From: Parvimonas sp. oral taxon 393 str. F0440 | Lineage (GTDB): Bacteria > Bacillota > Clostridia > Tissierellales > Peptoniphilaceae | Assembly: GCA_000223315.2 (NCBI GenBank) | Contig: AFUS01000002.1 | Coordinates: forward strand, 1 to 40,402 | Reading direction: 5' to 3' | DNA: 40,402 bases | Part shown: positions 16,797 through 25,493 of the stretch, piece by piece | Layout of the letters: the number at the start of each line of letters is the position of its first letter | Numbering within the stretch: the first letter of the stretch is position 1 | Program-made: the position numbers and the translations under genes | The notes under the pieces: model-generated | What the model was told of the DNA's origin: nothing | The model's database searches: none | Seen by the model: the letters and a program-made list of their open reading frames with translations, nothing else

Positions 16797-17140
16797 TTAT
16801 GAGATCTCCAGGACAACTGTATCTTTAGATACAATTGCCCCGTCAGACCTACTTTTGTTTGCTAACAAACAAAGTTAGGGCTAGATTCATTTCGCGTTGC
16901 TCCAGTCGAGATGACGTGTTGGGGGATTTTCTTTGCTTGTTGCTATGACGTGAATTATTTTACTTCTTAGAAGTTTTTAAACAATTGAAGTTTATTTACT
17001 TTTAACGTCTAGCTATTAATCGAAGATTTCTCTTTATACGTCATTTCGACCGAAACGAAGCATAGCTGAGTGTAGTGGAGAAATCTCATACTTTTGATTG
17101 TAAACAATCAAAAGTAAAATGTATCGTAGATACATCAACT
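16797..17140 (-). repeat. Interspersed mosaic repeat, copy 3 (inverted)
   Basis: Read on the minus strand it repeats the copy 1a order. Hairpin A (17119-17135), an 11-bp hairpin B (17090-17115) and the core (17037-17087, identical to copy 1a) come first. ACGTTAAAAG near 17005, the CACGTCATAG and AACACGTCATCTCGAC segments, GTAGGTCTGACGGGG, hairpin C and GGAGATCTC follow. It fills the gap between the kinase gene and the MATE gene, with no coding content. Confidence 0.85.
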
Positions 17141-17193
17141 ACTAAGATATATTAATTAATTTTCGTTTAAAATTATGATGTGAATTATTACAC

Positions 17194-17220
17194 AAAAAAA
17201 GTACAGACAATATCTGTACT
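17194..17220 (-). terminator. Terminator of the MATE gene
   Basis: On the minus strand AGTACAGA and TCTGTACT form a perfect 8-bp stem with a 5-base loop. Seven T follow (17194-17200 on the plus strand are A). Confidence 0.88.
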
Positions 17221-17221
17221 C

Positions 17222-18597
17222 TTAAGGAGCGATAGCTCTTTTTTTGTTTTCATCATTTTGTTTTAATAATTTTTTTCTTATCAATAAATAGCAACAGATA
17301 TGTGCTGTCGTTGTCAAAGCCCAAGAAATCGGATATGAAATGTAGAGTGATTCCTGTGTCCTATAAATTTGAAATATAGTAAATATCCAAATTACTCTGA
17401 ACAGACAAGCACCTGTCAAGGAAACAATCATCGGCAAAATGGAATAACCCATTCCTCTTAGAGATCCGACTGTTACGTCCATTAGTCCACATAGTAGATA
17501 TGTTGCTGATACAATTTTCATTCTGTTAAGTCCGTACATAATTACTTCAGGATTATCCGTGAAAATTCCAAGAAGTATATTTCCTAAAGAATATGCACCG
17601 ACTCCAAGTACAAGTCCAACAACTGTAACAATTCCAAGACCTTGTAATAAAATTTTATCTATTCTATGATATTTTTTGCTCCCATATTTTGACTTGTAAA
17701 ACTCAATGTTGATTGATAAATTGAATTCATTGACATATATACAAAGCCTTCAATATTTATTGCTGCTGTATTTCCTGCAATTACTAACTTTCCAAAGGTA
17801 TTTATAGAAGATTGAATTAACACATTTGATATACTGAATACAATACCTTGAAGTCCAGCTGGAAGTCCTATTCTTAAAATACTAATAACTTTATCTTTTT
17901 GTAATTTTATTTTTCTTAAATTAAGATGCATATATCCTACAGTTTTTGATAAGAATGATATCATCATAATTGCTGAAACATATTGAGAAATTATTGTCGC
18001 TATTGCAACTCCGTCAACACTCATTTTTAAAATTATAACAAAAAATAGATTCAATATAACATTTAAGATACCGGAAACTATTAAAAAGAATAAGGGTCTT
18101 TTTGTATCTCCAATGGATCTTAAAAGTGCCGCTCCAAAATTATATATGGCTGCAGCGGGACTTCCCAAGAAGATTATTTTCATATAAAGCACGGATAAAT
18201 CTATAATTTCATCAGGAGTTCCCATAAGATGTAACATAGGTCTTGAGGCAATAATTCCAACAAAAAGTAAAATTGTTCCGGAAATAATTGCAAGAGCAAT
18301 TGCATTGTGAACAGTATCGGATGCGTTTTTATAATCTCTTGCACCACAATATTTTCCCATTGTTACACTTATTCCCATAGAAATTCCGATTAATAAACTC
18401 ACAAGTAAATTAATTAGTGATGAAGTCGCTCCAACTCCTGCAAGTGCTGTGCTTCCGGAATATCGTCCGACAACTATTATGTCTATTGTATTAAAAAGTA
18501 ATTGAAAGACACTTGTAAAAATAATTGGAATTGAAAAGAATACCATTTTTTTCAAGGTCTTTCCATTTATCATATCTATTTCATTGCTTTTAACCAT
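17222..18597 (-). CDS. MATE family multidrug/cation antiporter, frame-broken
   Basis: About 458 residues and roughly 12 membrane segments, the standard MATE size. N-terminal landmarks are FSIPIIFTSVFQLLFNTIDIIVVGRYSGSTALAGVGATSSLINL and GISMGISVTMGKYCGARDYKNA. The second half begins SILRIGLPAGLQG. MATE proteins expel cationic drugs or metabolites in exchange for Na+ or H+. I choose ATG at 18597, which has GGAGG 5 bases upstream; an upstream ATG at 18651 lacks a site. The frame breaks at the T6 run 17672-17677 (A6 in the coding strand). One extra base joins FTSQNMGAKKYHRIDKILLQG to the C-terminal part at 17222-17539. Confidence 0.9.
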
Positions 18598-18651
18598 TAT
18601 ATCCTCCGTAAAAATATCTAAAATTATTCTAAAATCATAACATATATTCAA

Positions 18652-19015
18652 AAGTTTTGCAATAAAAAATATCGAGTTATTTTTTTGTATTTAATTTAGT
18701 GTATATTTTTGATATTCAATTATAATCAATTTAATATATGAATTAGATTTCGTTGGAAAATTTGTGTTTTCAGTCTATATGAAGTACATATGTGATATTA
18801 AGTTTTTTATTTAATAAGCCATATGATAAAACTATATTGTTTCACATATATAAATAGAAAAAAATTAATGAAAGTGATATAATAAAAAAGAATAGAAAAG
18901 TAGAAATAGTACATAATTGTTGATAGTTATATGATAATTAGAAATGCTCATAGTATTATAATTATTACAATACTAAATTAAAAAATTGATAGGAGTTTTA
19001 TAAGGAGAATATATT
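18652..19015. other. Divergent A/T-rich intergenic region
   Basis: It lies between the MATE and CPBP genes. TATAAT at 18878-18883 on the plus strand is a candidate -10 for the CPBP gene, and AAGGAGAATATATTATG supplies its ribosome binding site. No repeat, RNA or open frame worth reporting is seen. Confidence 0.5.
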
Positions 19016-19681
19016 ATGAATAGTGGAATATCTATCGGTAAAGGCATTTTATGGGTATTAGTTTGGTTTGGATTTATGTTTATATATACTGCTCTTGATA
19101 TTGTGATATGGAGAAAAATTGCTCCGAATTACAGTAGAATTTTGAATATAATAACTGTTGCATTGAGCATGGTTGTATTTTTTGTTTTATTGGAAAGAAA
19201 AGAGAATTTCAAACTTAATTTACTAGAAAATATTTCTATTCAAGGAATAGTAATAGCTATATGTTGTTCAGTATTATTCTATCTTCTTTTAGATAAAGGA
19301 TTAGATCCTATATTTGAAAGTATTTTTCCATCGAGTAAAGAAAATTATCAACAGACAATTCAATCAATAATTTCCTCACCTATTGTAAGCCTAATTGATT
19401 TTTGTATATTTGCACCTATTCTTGAAGAATTTTTAATGAGGGGATTTATACTCAACGGTTTATACGCAAATTATGGAATTATTGTTGCTTTACTTATATC
19501 TTCGATACTGTTTGCATTATTACACTTTAATATTGCTCAAATAATTCCTTCATTTATTTGTGGAATAATATTAGGTTTGATTTATTTATATACAGGTTCA
19601 ATACTTTCCTGTATATTTGCTCATATGGGATATAATTTAATATCATATATTATGATAATTTTACCCATTTACAATAAGTAG
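19016..19681 (+). CDS. CPBP family intramembrane glutamic metalloprotease (CAAX protease homologue)
   Basis: A 221-residue membrane protein with about six helices. It has the three conserved family motifs: EExxxR in APILEEFLMRGFIL near residue 141, FxxxH in LFALLHFNIAQIIPS near residue 178, and HxxxN in IFAHMGYNLISY near residue 207. Eukaryotic and bacterial relatives process prenylated proteins; many bacterial ones are linked to bacteriocin self-immunity or peptide maturation. No bacteriocin gene is visible next to it, so its target is unknown. It is monocistronic between oppositely oriented neighbours. Confidence 0.9.
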   Translation: MNSGISIGKGILWVLVWFGFMFIYTALDIVIWRKIAPNYSRILNIITVALSMVVFFVLLERKENFKLNLLENISIQGIVIAICCSVLFYLLLDKGLDPIFESIFPSSKENYQQTIQSIISSPIVSLIDFCIFAPILEEFLMRGFILNGLYANYGIIVALLISSILFALLHFNIAQIIPSFICGIILGLIYLYTGSILSCIFAHMGYNLISYIMIILPIYNK

Positions 19682-19744
19682 TTTGTTGTAATGATAATTT
19701 TATTATAATCAATAATCTTCTTTACTACATAAAAATATCCACAT

Positions 19745-19796
19745 AAAAAATATTCCCAAGTCTTTAATTTGGATATAATCGACTTTAGGAATATTT
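19745..19796 (-). terminator. Possible terminator of the P1B ATPase
   Basis: On the minus strand AAATATTCC pairs with GGAATATTT, with a second AGTC/GACT helix inside, followed by T residues (A at 19745-19750 on the plus strand). It is about 150 bases after the stop, so the assignment is tentative. Confidence 0.5.
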
Positions 19797-19942
19797 ATAA
19801 GACTATTTACTTTTATATTTAATCAACTTTTTATCGGAATGAATCTTTTACTACATTCGAGTTATTCATTTTTGTTTAGATTACATTTAAGTCCCTTTTA
19901 TGCAATTTTGTTAAAATTACATTTAAGTATTTTGTAAAATAA

Positions 19943-21826
19943 TTAATTAAATTTTCTATCGTATAGTAATGATGCATTTAAAATTACGAGTATTGAGCCA
20001 AGATTGTGAACTATTGCACCAACCAATGGATTTAAAACTCCAAGAACTGATAAAATTACAGCTACAAAGTTAATTAAAAGAGATGCTACAATATTGAATT
20101 TTATCGTCTTAACTGTTGCATTTGCAAGTTTTTTCAGATAAACTATTTTTGAAACATCATGTCCCATTAGTACAATATTTGCACTCTCAATTGAAATGTC
20201 GCTACCTGTTTTTCCCATTGCGACCGAAACATCAGATAGTTTAAGAGCAGGAGCGTCGTTTATTCCGTCTCCAATCATACAAACGACATTATTTTCTTTT
20301 AGACTTTTTATATTTTCAAATTTTTCTTCAGGAGAAAGCTCAGCTTTAACATTTGTAATTCCAACTTTTTCTGAAAAATATTTTGCGGTTGAAAGATTGT
20401 CTCCGGTTAAAAGTAATGGTTCAATTTCAAAGCTTTTTAACTTTTCAACCATTTCTTTAGCATTTTCTCTTAGAGTGTCTGATAGAGTTACGATTGATAA
20501 AACTTCTTTTTCGTCTCCGAAAAGAATTATATTTTTAGATTCACTTGAGTATTTTTCGATTTTTTCTTTTACATTGTCTTTTATATTTATATTATTTTCT
20601 CTAAAGTATTTTTCATTTCCACAGAAATATTTATTTCCTAAAATCTCTCCTTCAACACCTCTTGCAATTTTCATTTTAAAGTTTTCAACAACTTCTTTTT
20701 TAATATTTTTTTCATCTAGATATTCTGTTACAGACTTTGCGATAGGATGTTCACTTTTTGATTCTAAACTTGAAATCAAGGACATTATTTTTTCGTCGGA
20801 TAAGTCTGAAAAATTTTCTATATCATTTACATTTAATTTTCCATAAGTTAAAGTTCCGGTTTTATCAAAGGCTATTTTATTAACTTTTGCAAGTTTTTCA
20901 AGGGCATTAAAAGTTTTTATTATTACACCATGCTTACTTGCTTGACCGATTGAAGCCATAACTGCTGTCGGAGTTGATAAAAATAGGGCACAAGGACAAA
21001 ATACAACTAAAACTGTAACTGCTCTATTTATTGAAGTGTATAAATCAAATTTAGATAGCACCATTATTACAAAAGTTGCAATTGCAATTAAAAGCGCAGT
21101 AGGAACGAGTTTAACTGCAAGTCTGTCAATTACTGTTTGCATAGGAGTTTGTTCTTTTTCAGCTCTTTCAACCAAGTCGATAAATTTTTGCAAGGAAGAA
21201 TTTTCAACATCTTTTGCTATAATGTCGATACTTCCGAAACAGTTCATAGAACCACAGAAAACTTCATCTCCAACGGTTTTGTCAACCGGTAAACTTTCTC
21301 CTGTTAGAATTGATTGGTCAATAGAAGAAAAACCCTCTTTTATAATTCCATCAACTGAAATTATTTCTCCGGGCATAACTCTGATTAAATCTCCGTTTTC
21401 AATTTCTTCAATCGGAACTTCTTTAACAGTATAAGAATCATTAGTTTTAATAAGTTTCTTTGCTTTTTTTGGAGCGGAAGAAATTAAATCATTAAGACCT
21501 TTTTTGGCTCTGTCAACCGTATAGTCTTCCAAAAGCTCTCCAATTGCCATAAGAATTGCAATTTCGCCTGCTGCGAAGTATTCACCAACAAATACCGATG
21601 CAATTACCGCAATTGAGATTAAAAGCGAATTTTTAATTTTAAATTTTATTAAATTTTTAACAGCACCTACAAAGAAAGGAAAAGCAGAAATAAAAATACT
21701 TATCCAAACGGGCTTAAACACAGTTTCTATCTTTAAGAGATTTAAAACTACATTTAGTACAAAAAATGCTATTGAAATTAGAGTAAAGTTTAAACCGCTA
21801 AAAAGTTTTGAAATTTTGTTTATCAT
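19943..21826 (-). CDS. P1B-type heavy-metal transporting ATPase (Zn/Cd class)
   Basis: A 627-residue P-type ATPase. The membrane metal-site motif is CPC in VVFCPCALFLSTPTA. Phosphorylation Asp lies in FDKTGTLTYGKL, the TGES actuator loop in ILTGESLPVDK, the HP motif in SEHPIAKS and the hinge in MIGDGINDAPALKLSDVSVAMG. The last helix has HNLGSILVILNASLL, the Asn-Gly pattern of the Zn/Cd/Pb (P1B-2) subgroup rather than the copper subgroup. There is no N-terminal HMA metal-binding domain, so it is a short version. It would export zinc, cadmium or lead from the cytoplasm. AGGAGGATTATATG gives the start. It is divergent from a TetR regulator 160 bases away, which probably controls it. Confidence 0.92.
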   Translation of the reverse strand: MINKISKLFSGLNFTLISIAFFVLNVVLNLLKIETVFKPVWISIFISAFPFFVGAVKNLIKFKIKNSLLISIAVIASVFVGEYFAAGEIAILMAIGELLEDYTVDRAKKGLNDLISSAPKKAKKLIKTNDSYTVKEVPIEEIENGDLIRVMPGEIISVDGIIKEGFSSIDQSILTGESLPVDKTVGDEVFCGSMNCFGSIDIIAKDVENSSLQKFIDLVERAEKEQTPMQTVIDRLAVKLVPTALLIAIATFVIMVLSKFDLYTSINRAVTVLVVFCPCALFLSTPTAVMASIGQASKHGVIIKTFNALEKLAKVNKIAFDKTGTLTYGKLNVNDIENFSDLSDEKIMSLISSLESKSEHPIAKSVTEYLDEKNIKKEVVENFKMKIARGVEGEILGNKYFCGNEKYFRENNINIKDNVKEKIEKYSSESKNIILFGDEKEVLSIVTLSDTLRENAKEMVEKLKSFEIEPLLLTGDNLSTAKYFSEKVGITNVKAELSPEEKFENIKSLKENNVVCMIGDGINDAPALKLSDVSVAMGKTGSDISIESANIVLMGHDVSKIVYLKKLANATVKTIKFNIVASLLINFVAVILSVLGVLNPLVGAIVHNLGSILVILNASLLYDRKFN

Positions 21827-21859
21827 ATAATCCTCCTTGATTTTTTCTGTCTATAATGC

Positions 21860-21902
21860 TACAATTAATTTAATAACGAACACTTTGTTTGATTTAATTG
21901 TA
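21860..21902. promoter_or_regulatory. Nested dyad in the P1B ATPase / TetR divergent region (putative operator)
   Basis: An outer perfect inverted repeat TACAATTAA (21860-21868) and TTAATTGTA (21894-21902) encloses an inner pseudo-palindrome of the form AAC-N-AA-N3-TT-N-GTT (21875-21889). A dyad between divergent genes, one of which encodes a TetR-type repressor, is a natural binding site. This is inferred from position and symmetry. Confidence 0.55.
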
Positions 21903-21986
21903 CCACTATAGATATTACATATCAATAAGCAATTAATCAAAATAGTAATACTTTGAACATTTTTTAAAAAATGTATGGGGGATTTT

Positions 21987-22547
21987 ATGAATAGACAACA
22001 AATTAAAACCAGAAAAGCAATTTTTATGGCTTTTACAGAGCTTTTATCAAGGAAAAATTATAACAAAATAACAGTTCAGGAAATAATAGACCTTGCAGAT
22101 ATAGGTAGGAGTACATTTTATTCTCATTTTGAAACAAAGGATGATTTATTAAAAGAAATTTGTAGAGAATTATTTGAACATATTTTTTCCAATGATTTGA
22201 GTAGGGAATGTTCAAAGGTTTTTGAAAACTCAAAGAGAAATCCTAAAATTTTAATTACACATATACTATATCATCTAAAGGAAAATAAGGAAAAATTTAT
22301 AAAAGTTTTAAGTTGCGAAAGCAATGATTTATTTTTAGAATATTTTAAAACTTATCTATTTAAGATGATAGATGAATATATTGTTATTGACAATACTGAT
22401 GATGAAAAATTTAAAAAATTCCTAAAAAATCATATCTGTTGTTCATTTGTTGAAACTGTTAAATGGTGGATAAATGATCAGATGAAGGAAAGTCCTGAAG
22501 AAATGGCAGACTATTTTTTCAAGGTTGTAAATCCTATATTAAAATAA
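21987..22547 (+). CDS. TetR/AcrR family transcriptional regulator
   Basis: A 186-residue regulator. The N-terminal HTH reads TRKAIFMAFTELLSRKNYNKITVQEIIDLADIGRSTFYSHFETKDDLLKEI, a near-ideal TetR DNA-binding domain. The C-terminal part (HICCSFVETVKWWINDQMKESPEEMADYFFKVVNPIL) fits the TetR_C_8-like group often found in Firmicutes. I take the second ATG (21987), which has GGGGGA five bases upstream; the ATG at 21975 overlaps that site. It is divergent from the P1B ATPase and ends in a bidirectional terminator. A TetR-type rather than ArsR- or MerR-type protein next to a Zn/Cd pump is unusual. Confidence 0.88.
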   Translation: MNRQQIKTRKAIFMAFTELLSRKNYNKITVQEIIDLADIGRSTFYSHFETKDDLLKEICRELFEHIFSNDLSRECSKVFENSKRNPKILITHILYHLKENKEKFIKVLSCESNDLFLEYFKTYLFKMIDEYIVIDNTDDEKFKKFLKNHICCSFVETVKWWINDQMKESPEEMADYFFKVVNPILK

Positions 22548-22555
22548 TAAAAAGC

Positions 22556-22586
22556 AAAAAGTGTAGATATAATGTCTACACTTTTT
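22556..22586. terminator. Bidirectional terminator between the TetR and metQ genes
   Basis: AAAAAGTGTAGA (22556-22567) and TCTACACTTTTT (22575-22586) form a perfect 12-bp stem with a 7-base loop. A and T ends serve both strands. Confidence 0.92.
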
Positions 22587-22608
22587 GGTGGAATGTTATG
22601 AAAAAAGC

Positions 22609-23433
22609 TTAGAATGCAGGAACAACAGCTCCGTTATAAGTTTTATTTATAAATTCTTTAACTTTTTCGCTTTGTAGGGCTTTTAAAACTTTTTTGTAAA
22701 TTTCGTTATTTTCTTCTACAGTTCTAACCGCAAGTATATTTGCATAAGGAGAGTCTTTTCCTTCGATGAATTTAGCATCTTTTGTTGGGTTAAGTCCGGC
22801 TTCAATTGCATAGTTTCCATTTATTACAGCACCATCAACGTCTTTAATAACTCTTGGTAATTGAGCAGCTTCAACTTCAGTAAATTTAATTTTCTTTGGA
22901 TTTTCAACAATATCTTTTACACTTGATAGAATATTTGTATTGTCTTTTAATTTGATTAAACCATTTTTATCAAGTAAAATTAAAGCCCTTGCTCCGTTTG
23001 AAGCATCATTTGGAATAGCAATTTCAGCACCATCTTTAATTTCAGTTTTTCCATTTAAGTATAATCCCATTGGTTCAATGTGAACATTTCCAAGTGCTGA
23101 AATCTTAGTATTTTTTTCAGAATTAAATTTGTCTAAATATGGCTTATGTTGGAAAAAATTAATATCTAATTCTTTTCCGTCTAAAGCTAAATTAGGTTGA
23201 ACATAGTCTGTAAAAGTTACAATTTCAAGCTTAATTCCTTCTTTTTCTAAATCTTCTTTAACTAATTCAACTAATTTTTGATGTGGTTCCGGAGAAACTC
23301 CGATTTTTACAACCTTAGTTTCTACTTTTGTTTCTTTATTTTCTGTATTTTTATTATCTGAACTCTTTGCTCCACAAGCTGTAGTTAAAACTACAACTAA
23401 TCCAAGGGCTAATGCTAATAATTTTTTTCTCAT
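22609..23433 (-). CDS. metQ: Methionine ABC transporter substrate-binding lipoprotein
   Basis: A 274-residue NlpA/MetQ-family lipoprotein. The signal MRKKLLALALGLVVVLTTACGAK carries a lipobox with Cys at position 20, so the mature protein is lipid-anchored on the outer face of the membrane. KIGVSPEPHQKLVELV, FTDYVQPNLALDGKELDINFFQHKPYLDKF and AIPNDASNGARALILL are hallmark segments of the methionine-binding fold. I choose ATG 23433 with an AGGAG site 7 bases upstream, rather than the ATG at 23451 that overlaps metI. The gene is last in a metN-metI-metQ operon under a SAM riboswitch. D- or L-methionine is the expected ligand. Confidence 0.93.
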   Translation of the reverse strand: MRKKLLALALGLVVVLTTACGAKSSDNKNTENKETKVETKVVKIGVSPEPHQKLVELVKEDLEKEGIKLEIVTFTDYVQPNLALDGKELDINFFQHKPYLDKFNSEKNTKISALGNVHIEPMGLYLNGKTEIKDGAEIAIPNDASNGARALILLDKNGLIKLKDNTNILSSVKDIVENPKKIKFTEVEAAQLPRVIKDVDGAVINGNYAIEAGLNPTKDAKFIEGKDSPYANILAVRTVEENNEIYKKVLKALQSEKVKEFINKTYNGAVVPAF

Positions 23434-23443
23434 ATTTTTTCTC

Positions 23444-24091
23444 CTATACATTTAATTTTTTATTTATTTTTTTGGGAATCAAATTTCCTAAGATTTGAAC
23501 AATTTGTACTAATAGTATTATTATTATAACGGGAATTGTCATCTCTAAATACTTAAATCTGTGATAACCGTAAGTTATAGCCAAGTCTCCAAGACCTTGT
23601 GCACCTATAGTTCCTGCCATTGCTGAATAACCAATTAAGTTTATAATCGTTAAGGTAATTCCATTTACTAAAGTTGGCAAGGATTCGGAAAGCATAATTT
23701 TAATAATTTCAAAATCACTTGAACCGATTGAAATACTTGCTTCAATAGTTCCATAATCAACTTCCTTTAAAGCATTTTCAAAAATTCTTGCTACAAAAGG
23801 TATTGCTGAAACTGTCAATGGAATTATAGCAGCAGTTGGACCAATCATTTTTCCTGTCAAAACTTTAGAAACCGGTAAAATATAAACTATCAATATAAGA
23901 AATGGAACAGATCTAAAGATATTTACAATAAAACTTAAGATAGAATAAACAAATTTGTTGCTCTTTATTCCATTTTTATCTGTAATAACTAAAATAACTC
24001 CTAAAAATCCTCCAATTATAGTTGAAAGTAATGATGAGAAGAATACCATATAAATTGTCTGAAAACTCGCTTTTATCAATGAATTTGTCAT
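23444..24091 (-). CDS. metI: Methionine ABC transporter permease
   Basis: A 215-residue permease with five or so helices, the usual MetI size. It contains GTIEASISIGSSDFEIIKIMLSESLPTLVNGI, the cytoplasmic EAA-type loop that docks on MetN, and SAMAGTIGAQGLGDLAITYGYHRF, strongly conserved in this family. It imports methionine together with MetN and MetQ. It starts one base after the metN stop and ends 10 bases before the metQ start. Confidence 0.94.
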   Translation of the reverse strand: MTNSLIKASFQTIYMVFFSSLLSTIIGGFLGVILVITDKNGIKSNKFVYSILSFIVNIFRSVPFLILIVYILPVSKVLTGKMIGPTAAIIPLTVSAIPFVARIFENALKEVDYGTIEASISIGSSDFEIIKIMLSESLPTLVNGITLTIINLIGYSAMAGTIGAQGLGDLAITYGYHRFKYLEMTIPVIIIILLVQIVQILGNLIPKKINKKLNV

Positions 24092-24092
24092 T

Positions 24093-25088
24093 CTAATTTA
24101 CCTCCTCAACTAAAACTTTTTTATCTTCAAGGAAGTTTTTAATTTCATCAACTCTGTCTTTCTCAAAGATTTCTACTATTAAATGTCCTACCTTACCTTC
24201 TTTAATCTTATCGATATTTCCACTTATTATATTTATATCAAGATTTTTTTGACGTATAAGTTCTGATATAATAGGTTTTGTTGTAGTTTCCTTTGTAAAA
24301 CCAAGTCTTAGAATACAACCTTTATAATCTGCTACCGGTAATTCATCATAATCTTCAAATTGTGGAAGAGTTTCAATGAATTTCTTTGTAGTTGCAGTTT
24401 TCGGAGAAGTAAATAGTTTTAAAACAGTATCTTGTTCTATAATTTCTCCATTTTCTATAACCGCCGCTCTATCACATATTGCCTTAACAACCTCCATTTG
24501 ATGAGTAATTAAAACAATTGTAAGATTAAATTCATCTCTGATTTTTAAAAGTAATTCTAAAATTGACTTTGTACTTTGCGGATCTAGGGCAGAAGTTGCC
24601 TCATCACATAGTAAAATTTTTGGTTGAACCGCCAAAGCTCTTGCAATGGCTACTCTTTGTTTTTGACCACCGGAAAGATTTGCAGGATATTCATATATCT
24701 TTTCTTTCAAATTAACATATTCCAAAAGAGTATTTACTCTTTCTTCAATATCTTTTTTCTTCCACTTATTTATTCTTAGTGGATAAGCAATGTTCTCAAA
24801 AACATTTTTTTGATAAAAAAGATTGAAAGATTGAAAAATCATAGCCATGTTTTTCCTAGCTTCCTTAAGTTCTTTGCTATTCATCTTTACAATATCTTTA
24901 CCGTCTATAAAAATATTTCCTTGAGTTGGCTCTTCAAGTCGATTAATACATCTGATTAAAGATGATTTACCGGCACCGCTCATACCGATTATACCGAATA
25001 TTTCTCCCTTTTTGATTTCTAAATTAATATTAGTAACAGCCTTAAATCCATTGTCATAAATCTTGACTAAATTCTCAATTTTAATCAT
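24093..25088 (-). CDS. metN: Methionine ABC transporter ATP-binding protein with NIL domain
   Basis: A 331-residue protein. The ATPase domain carries Walker A GMSGAGKSSL near residue 36, Q-loop MIFQSFNLF, signature LSGGQKQRVAIARAL, Walker B ILLCDEATSALD and H-loop ITHQ. From about residue 250 a NIL domain follows (LRLGFTKETTTKPIISELIRQKNLDINIISGNID...), which senses internal methionine and inhibits transport in characterised homologues. It is the first gene of the operon, with GGAGGTTTGTATG at its start, so expression is set by the SAM riboswitch upstream and activity by methionine binding. Confidence 0.95.
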   Translation of the reverse strand: MIKIENLVKIYDNGFKAVTNINLEIKKGEIFGIIGMSGAGKSSLIRCINRLEEPTQGNIFIDGKDIVKMNSKELKEARKNMAMIFQSFNLFYQKNVFENIAYPLRINKWKKKDIEERVNTLLEYVNLKEKIYEYPANLSGGQKQRVAIARALAVQPKILLCDEATSALDPQSTKSILELLLKIRDEFNLTIVLITHQMEVVKAICDRAAVIENGEIIEQDTVLKLFTSPKTATTKKFIETLPQFEDYDELPVADYKGCILRLGFTKETTTKPIISELIRQKNLDINIISGNIDKIKEGKVGHLIVEIFEKDRVDEIKNFLEDKKVLVEEVN

Positions 25089-25138
25089 ACAAACCTCCTT
25101 TTCTATATTTTCGAAAAATTATTATTGTTTCAAGGTAT

Positions 25139-25275
25139 AAAAAAAATCTCTGATAAGAGATTTTGAAACTAATTTCTTATCTTCCGAATACTCGCTGGAA
25201 TTAGCACCTTATTTTTAAAAACAGGTTGCCGGGCTTCATAGGGCCAGTCCCTCCGCCACTCTGGATAAGTGTTAT
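25139..25275 (-). ncRNA. SAM-I (S-box) riboswitch with transcription terminator controlling metNIQ
   Basis: On the minus strand the conserved core reads CTTATC-CAGAG-TGG-x-GGAGGGACTGGCCC, then ATGAAGCCCGGCAACC, then GGTGCTAATTCCAGC, and closes with GATAAG. P1 is CTTATC (25264-25269) with GATAAG (25176-25181). The expression platform is a terminator with an 8-bp stem (25143-25164) and a T run. The GATAAG arm can pair instead with the terminator's own TCTTATC, giving the antiterminator. High SAM should stop transcription before metN, as in known S-box leaders. Confidence 0.96.
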
Positions 25276-25291
25276 TTAATATTGTTGCTAA

Positions 25292-25320
25292 ATTATAGCA
25301 TAATGGAATTTTAATGTCAA
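25292..25320 (-). promoter_or_regulatory. Consensus promoter of the SAM riboswitch and metNIQ
   Basis: On the minus strand TTGACA (25315-25320), a 17-base spacer and TATAAT (25292-25297) match the sigma-A consensus exactly. Transcription should start about 10 bases before the riboswitch. Confidence 0.92.
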
Positions 25321-25446
25321 CACTTTTTAAATAATTTTGTTAAAAAATATTTTAATACAAGAAAATAGTTAATATATAGTCAATATAATAATTGCTTATT
25401 TGAGATATTAATTAAAATATGATAAAATATAAGCAACTTTATTTTT

Positions 25447-25468
25447 TATGGCAAAAAATTTTACCATA
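25447..25468. promoter_or_regulatory. Imperfect 22-bp palindrome before the HAD gene
   Basis: TATGG and CCATA arms flank an AAAA/TTTT centre; 9 of 11 positions pair. It lies 20 bases before the ribosome binding site, so it could be an operator or a small hairpin. Confidence 0.35.
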
Positions 25469-25493
25469 ATATTATATTTATCAGGAGGAAATT

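Noticed and set aside
19880-19930. ATTACATTTAAGT present twice after the P1B ATPase
   Set aside because: A short A/T-rich direct repeat with no other supporting signal; likely chance.
20196-21434. Plus-strand open frames inside the P1B ATPase gene
   Set aside because: They lie opposite a fully motif-complete ATPase and show low-complexity Ser/Phe/Ile composition.
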